A stretch of DNA of 64,000 nucleotides from NCBI GenBank assembly GCA_008973525.1, contig WACJ01000075.1, positions 248,001 through 312,000 on the forward strand, written 5' to 3'. This document shows, in pieces, positions 61,188-64,000 of this stretch; the stretch's first letter is position 1, and each line of letters opens with the position of its first letter. Source of the stretch: Stenopsyche tienmushanensis (lineage: Eukaryota > Arthropoda > Insecta > Trichoptera > Stenopsychidae). The translations under genes were made by a program, and so were the position numbers. Under the pieces are notes generated by a model. The model saw nothing but the letters and a program-made list of their open reading frames with translations, did no database searches and was not told the origin of the DNA.

Positions 61188-61247
61188 TTGCCATATTGAA
61201 GCTTTCCAAGTAGTAATAGTAGTGATGCTTCTTTGAATGGTTCTCAC
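61188..61247 (-). CDS. Possible upstream exon of the F-BAR-like gene
   Basis: Minus strand, 60 bp. Strong acceptor (pyrimidine run TTTTTTTATTTTTCAG, AG at 61248-61249) and donor GCAA|GTAAAA starting at 61187. Reading frame: two bases, then 'ENHSKKHHYYYYLESFNMA', then one base. That spare base plus the TA at the start of the exon at 21908 gives an Ile codon and keeps frame. The peptide would form the helix preceding 'SDFTAQLAQM'. Support is splice sites and phase only; peptide is unusual (Tyr/His-rich) and the intron would be 39 kb. Could be another gene's exon or chance. Confidence 0.4.
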
Positions 61248-61339
61248 CTGAAAAATAAAAAAATTCTAAGTTAGTTCATTATCCTGTTATACTGAATTTA
61301 AAATCCATCAAATTCACACAATAAAATTGCTATAAAAAA

Positions 61340-61975
61340 CACATCCCCGACTAAAAAGACAATGATGTTGTGGGAAGACAAACGTGCACTTGGCATGAGT
61401 GTCGAGCTCCTATCAAGGCCTTGGACAGATTTAGACCCCAGCTGACTTTATTTATAAGCGGCGACCTATTGCATATTTTTTTAAGCCGGAAAATCGATCT
61501 GATGACTCGCATGTGTCATAATATATTTCTACCGTGTCGTTCCGATTATCCGTGCAGCGGAGCGATTACACGCGTCAAACGCCCGGTTGTTAAAATCTCT
61601 TCGGATGGCTTCATCGACATCACACGGGTGACGAGAGATGACTTCGTTTGTTTGTGGGCTCGAACCTCGTTTTTTAAGCCGAAGAAAGCGCGATGATATA
61701 TGGCTATTTTTTCGAAATCCGGCCGTCTACATGGGCGCCGTTTTCGGACAAAAAACAAATTATTTGGAGCGCCGGTTTGTTTCAGACGAAGGAAACAAAA
61801 CAAGGCTTTGTTGTTTTTCGAATTTCATTATCCCGGGACTTATGTTATCTCCCGATAAAGTGATTTGTGACGTCACGATTTACATAAACACTCAGGCCAT
61901 CAGCGTAAATCATGACGTCTTTACAAGCTCTATATTTACGACGGGAAAGTATAAAGAGTGATTTATAAGCCGATT
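61340..61975. promoter_or_regulatory. GC-richer island with CRE motifs
   Basis: About 630 bp clearly less AT-rich than all surroundings. It contains a palindromic TGACGTCA (61868-61875), a TGACGT half site (61913-61918), a GGTGACG near 61628, CAGCTG at 61439 and a TATAAAG at 61950. Open frames of 85-108 codons overlap on both strands (61370-61961) without recognisable domains; this is expected where stop codons are rare. Enhancer or promoter is an inference; an unrecognised exon is possible. Confidence 0.4.
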
Positions 61976-62238
61976 TACACATAATTGTAACGTGTACCAC
62001 GAGTTTAGAGCTTAATGAAACAGCTGATTGTACGTAGCTATATAATAAAAGACTTTTTACGTACAATATAATTTTGATCAATAGACGGGTGCCTTCTATG
62101 GACACGTTGATAAGAAACCACGCAAATGAGTATGAACTTGCTTCAATAAGATTTTTTATTATTTTTTAATATTTTATTACATTTTATATTTCCATCCTAA
62201 GGATCGCAAATATATAGAGGAGAGTTTGTAATCGTTTT
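61976..62238. other. No feature recognised
   Basis: Transition from the GC-richer island to AT-rich DNA. Confidence 0.3.
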
Positions 62239-62352
62239 GTAGACATTCAGATATGGCATCCAATCGCGAGGCGCTCATTCCTCATATCAACGGTCTGAAA
62301 AGCGGACCGATTGGACATACAAACATTGTGAGCCCCTCCGTCCTTTTTTTAA
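62239..62352 (+). repeat. Dispersed repeat, copy 2 (partner at 3767)
   Basis: Aligned with 3767-3882: GGCATCCAATCGCGAGGCGC versus GGCATAGCGTCTAATCACG..., CGGACCGATTGGACA versus CGGACCTATTGGACA. Stem GGTCTG/CGGACC retained through a G-U pair. Confidence 0.55.
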
Positions 62353-62539
62353 GGATTTTTGCGGCATTTTTTATGATATATTCGATTACAGAACGCAGCC
62401 TCTAGATATATTCTATCGTATTTAATAGATTTCCAGGGGGAGGGCGATGGGCGGACGTTAGATACATGCCACGGGCGCTTCATACCCTTGTTACGACTCT
62501 GTCAATTTTAACCACTTTTGAATGATTTATATAACATAT

Positions 62540-62888
62540 AGCATATCGTTGGAAAGAGAATAAACTAAAAAATATTTTAAAATCAAACTAAGTTCAAAAT
62601 AATAATTGTAATTTTTTTGTTTAGAGAATTTAGAAGATGATATTTCTCATTCGTTCGTTCATTTTTTGTGACTTTGGAGCCTCAGAAATAATTTTCTTTA
62701 AGCTAATTGCATAAAATAATAATGTATTTAGATCAAATATATATATATATATATATTGCTAAATACAAAAAAAGTTATTTTGTACTATTACAACCACATA
62801 TAAAAAAGTTATGATGATTTAAAGGTGAATTTTTTTCAAAATGTTAAAAAAAATCGACAATTTGGTCCATGTGCAAAACACCTCGTAT
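62540..62888 (+). repeat. Half copy of the symmetric inverted-repeat element
   Basis: AACTAAGTTCAAAAT, GAGAATTTAGAAG, TGTGACTTTGGAGCCTCAG, GATGATTTAAAGGTG and the end CCATGTGCAAAACACC match 33650-33860 and 36319-36617. Contains an (AT)10 microsatellite (62737-62756). Confidence 0.65.
62737..62756. repeat. (AT)n microsatellite
   Basis: About ten uninterrupted AT units. A similar (TA) run lies near 63222-63238. Confidence 0.9.
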
Positions 62889-64000
62889 CGTTTAGGTGAT
62901 TTTACTTTTATGTATTTATTTGACTTAACTTACGTTTAGACTTAATTATTACCGACCACTTTGTTGTTGTTTTCAGAGTATATTTATATTTTTAAAACAT
63001 GGTCGTTAATCATACTTTCTGTGGATTTAATCCTTGAATATTTAATTTAACAGCTAATAGATATCAAAACTTTGATAGTCCATGAATTATTTTGGAATAT
63101 AAAAAGATTTTTTAATATAAATTCGAATTTGAATCTCAACTAAGAGAAGAGACAATTTGAAAAACGAAGGAATAAAGCTCAAAAAGACAAAAAATCATTG
63201 ATAAAACTTTGTGCTCAAAACCTATATATATATATATAATATAGCTCAAGAAGAACAGTTATACATAATTTTCATATTAAATACAAATTTATTAAAAATA
63301 CAATGGTTATAAACATGCATATGATAAAAAGTGGTATTAGATGAAGCAATTAATTTGAATCGTATTAAACTGTCGGCTTAGGCTTTTATTTGGAATGTCC
63401 ACTACATCTACTAAGTTTCCATGTCCAATATTCACTTAAATAAACCTGAATATTGTACTTCTAAGCTGTCAAGCTTCCTGTGGGACGTGTGTCTGGAGCA
63501 CTGTGGAATTCGCTCCAATATAAATTTCTGCTATCTAATATTGCTACATAGAATTATATGCCTAAAATATTTATTTTTAAATGATTTGTTTGTAGGGAAA
63601 CATAGAATATGATTAACATGTTGACATATTTAAAGTTATTAAGAACTTGTTGTTGTTGTCATACTTATATGTTGATCATCAGAAATACAGCCTTAAACTT
63701 ACTAATTAAATGTGGTTGTGCGACCACATAACCGGTATAAGTCCCTGGCTCATGATTACAAGGAACTGGAAAATAGTTTCCCAACCGCTAAAGCTTAAAC
63801 GGATATACCTACGTTAAGCTAAAGGTCTCGATTTGAAGTCGTTTTATTCCGAGAAATAAATATAATCTATTATAGCATGACAATCGGAAATTAGTCCACT
63901 ATCAAATGCTAGCACAAAATTGATTTGAGAAATCTGAAAAGACCGGATTTGTTTACGGAATATAGTTTAAGCTCATCCGCTGTATATCAAATAATTGTTT
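62889..64000. other. No gene recognised
   Basis: AT-rich. A 63-codon plus frame (63421-63612) has no motif. Confidence 0.45.

Noticed and set aside
63690..63800. Possible tRNA-like segment (paired GTTGTGCGACCACATAACC region)
   Set aside because: No cloverleaf, no B box and no anticodon arm could be drawn; a whole-window scan by eye for B-box motifs found no tRNA.

Overview
The window looks like a piece of an AT-rich animal genome, most likely an insect. The base composition is visibly AT-rich, there are no bacterial-style operons, exons are bounded by GT/AG splice sites, and the only intact-looking gene is of the pickpocket (DEG/ENaC) type that is expanded in insects. The transposons also fit: mariner, piggyBac, hAT, pogo-like, R1-like LINE, a second LINE and an LTR element. 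The insect order cannot be told from what is visible.

Host genes. Three small minus-strand exons (21800-21908, 10844-11066, 9024-9188) join in perfect phase into about 165 residues of an alpha-helical F-BAR-like protein. The introns between them are about 10.7 kb and 1.7 kb, and the gene continues beyond both ends. A weaker fourth exon (61188-61247) also fits in phase and, if real, would stretch the gene over more than 52 kb. A single-exon pickpocket-type sodium channel gene lies at 37589-38924 on the same strand, so it would then be nested in a 39-kb intron. Its open frame breaks by one base just before the second membrane helix, and the conserved selectivity-filter and helix sequence continues in the next frame.

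Mobile and repeated DNA fills much of the rest. 0.7-3.4 kb: hAT C-terminus and a 2.5-kb long-inverted-repeat element. 6-7.3 kb: R1-like LINE and a pogo-like remnant. 13 kb, 23 kb and 48 kb: three copies of one LTR with a conserved hairpin before the poly(A) signal. 12-49 kb: at least six copies of a dispersed repeat called family N here, one split by another element. 25 kb and 28 kb: transposon protein remnants, the second hAT. 28.75-29.64 kb: an internally deleted mariner. 32-34 kb: a symmetric inverted-repeat element with 65-bp tandem units, interrupted by a hAT MITE with target duplication. 36.6 and 39.4 kb: small MITEs. 43-44 kb: LINE remnant with an 89-bp palindrome. 51-54 kb: two mariner remnants. 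59.8-61.1 kb: a piggyBac element with TTAA target sites, invaded by a repeat carrying a (T)n-GTGCGA tandem array. 61.3-62 kb: an unusually GC-rich segment with cAMP-response-element sites.

Long stretches in between hold no recognisable gene. No tRNA, rRNA, CRISPR array or bacterial-type gene was found. Nothing amounts to a clearly new multi-gene system. The most unusual signals are the channel-gene frameshift, the LTR hairpin covariation, the nested and symmetric repeats and the GC-rich CRE-bearing island.
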